Shown piece after piece: positions 5,842 to 6,009 of a stretch of DNA of 6,009 nucleotides. The DNA comes from Rhodoferax sp. (lineage in GTDB: Bacteria; Pseudomonadota; Gammaproteobacteria; Burkholderiales; Burkholderiaceae). Each line of letters opens with the position of its first letter. The first letter of the stretch is position 1. The notes below the pieces were generated by a model. The model was not told the DNA's origin. It searched no databases and saw nothing but the letters and a program-made list of their open reading frames with translations. The stretch is from the NCBI GenBank assembly GCA_028292075.1, contig JAQGNA010000338.1, forward strand, positions 1 to 6,009, in the 5' to 3' direction. The translations under genes were made by a program, and so were the position numbers.

Positions 5842-6009
5842 ATGGCCTTTACCTCTTTCAGCTTCATCGGCTTCATCGTGTTGGCCGTGCTGGTCCACAG
5901 CCTCATGGCAACGCCGCTCCAGCGCGCCTGGTGGGCGCTTGCGTGCAACCTTGCCTTCGTCACCAGCTACATCGACAACGCGGTGCAATTGCTGCCGTTG
6001 GCCGGCTTC
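5842..6009 (+). CDS. Membrane protein start, probable MBOAT-family O-acyltransferase (partial)
   Basis: The first 56 codons are visible and the gene runs off the window. The protein begins MAFTSFSFIGFIVLAVLVHS and contains two hydrophobic segments (about 7-22 and 31-43, possibly continuing at 50-56) separated by a short polar turn with TPLQRAWW. The opening pattern, M-x-F-x-S-x-x-F followed by a hydrophobic helix, is typical of AlgI/DltB-like MBOAT proteins, which pass acyl groups across the membrane to extracytoplasmic polymers. The catalytic histidine region is outside the window, so the family call rests on the N-terminal pattern and the adjacent SGNH gene. The start lies 7 bp after the upstream stop and has only a weak purine-rich stretch (GAGCAAGCG), which suggests translation linked to the upstream gene. 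Confidence 0.6.
   Translation, partial: MAFTSFSFIGFIVLAVLVHSLMATPLQRAWWALACNLAFVTSYIDNAVQLLPLAGF

Overview
The window is GC-rich, tightly packed DNA of a Gram-negative bacterium. A lipobox lipoprotein with an OmpA-type peptidoglycan-binding domain, Sec signal peptides and a class III cyclase next to FecR and OmpA genes fit a betaproteobacterium of the Burkholderiales (Comamonadaceae-like). That placement is inferred from gene content and codon use, not from a marker gene. No RNA gene, insertion sequence or CRISPR array was found.

Layout. Bases 1-320 (+) hold the C-terminal end of a class III adenylate/guanylate cyclase, probably of the CHASE2 type. It converges, with a 38-bp gap, on a two-gene minus-strand operon: a secreted FecR-domain protein (991-1431) translationally coupled through an ATGA overlap to an OmpA-family lipoprotein (359-994). 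A 138-bp divergent region (1432-1569) separates that operon from a large plus-strand gene (1570-4698). This encodes a membrane-anchored c-di-GMP phosphodiesterase candidate with a periplasmic sensor, a HAMP-like linker, a GAF domain and an HD-GYP domain that carries an insertion of about 150 residues. A 401-bp gene-free stretch follows (4699-5099), with a hairpin near its start and a relatively AT-rich, repeat-bearing segment near its end. Last come a secreted SGNH/GDSL hydrolase (5100-5834) and, 7 bp later, the first 56 codons of a membrane protein that looks like an MBOAT O-acyltransferase.

How the genes may work together. The first block joins cyclic-nucleotide synthesis, cyclic-di-GMP breakdown and two envelope proteins, so an envelope-sensing or second-messenger locus is plausible. 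The last two genes form a typical SGNH plus MBOAT pair, as found in exopolysaccharide or cell-wall O-acylation systems. No substrate can be named from this window. The most unusual non-coding signal is in the leader of the HD-GYP gene, where two mutually exclusive hairpins can be drawn, one of them covering the ribosome binding site.
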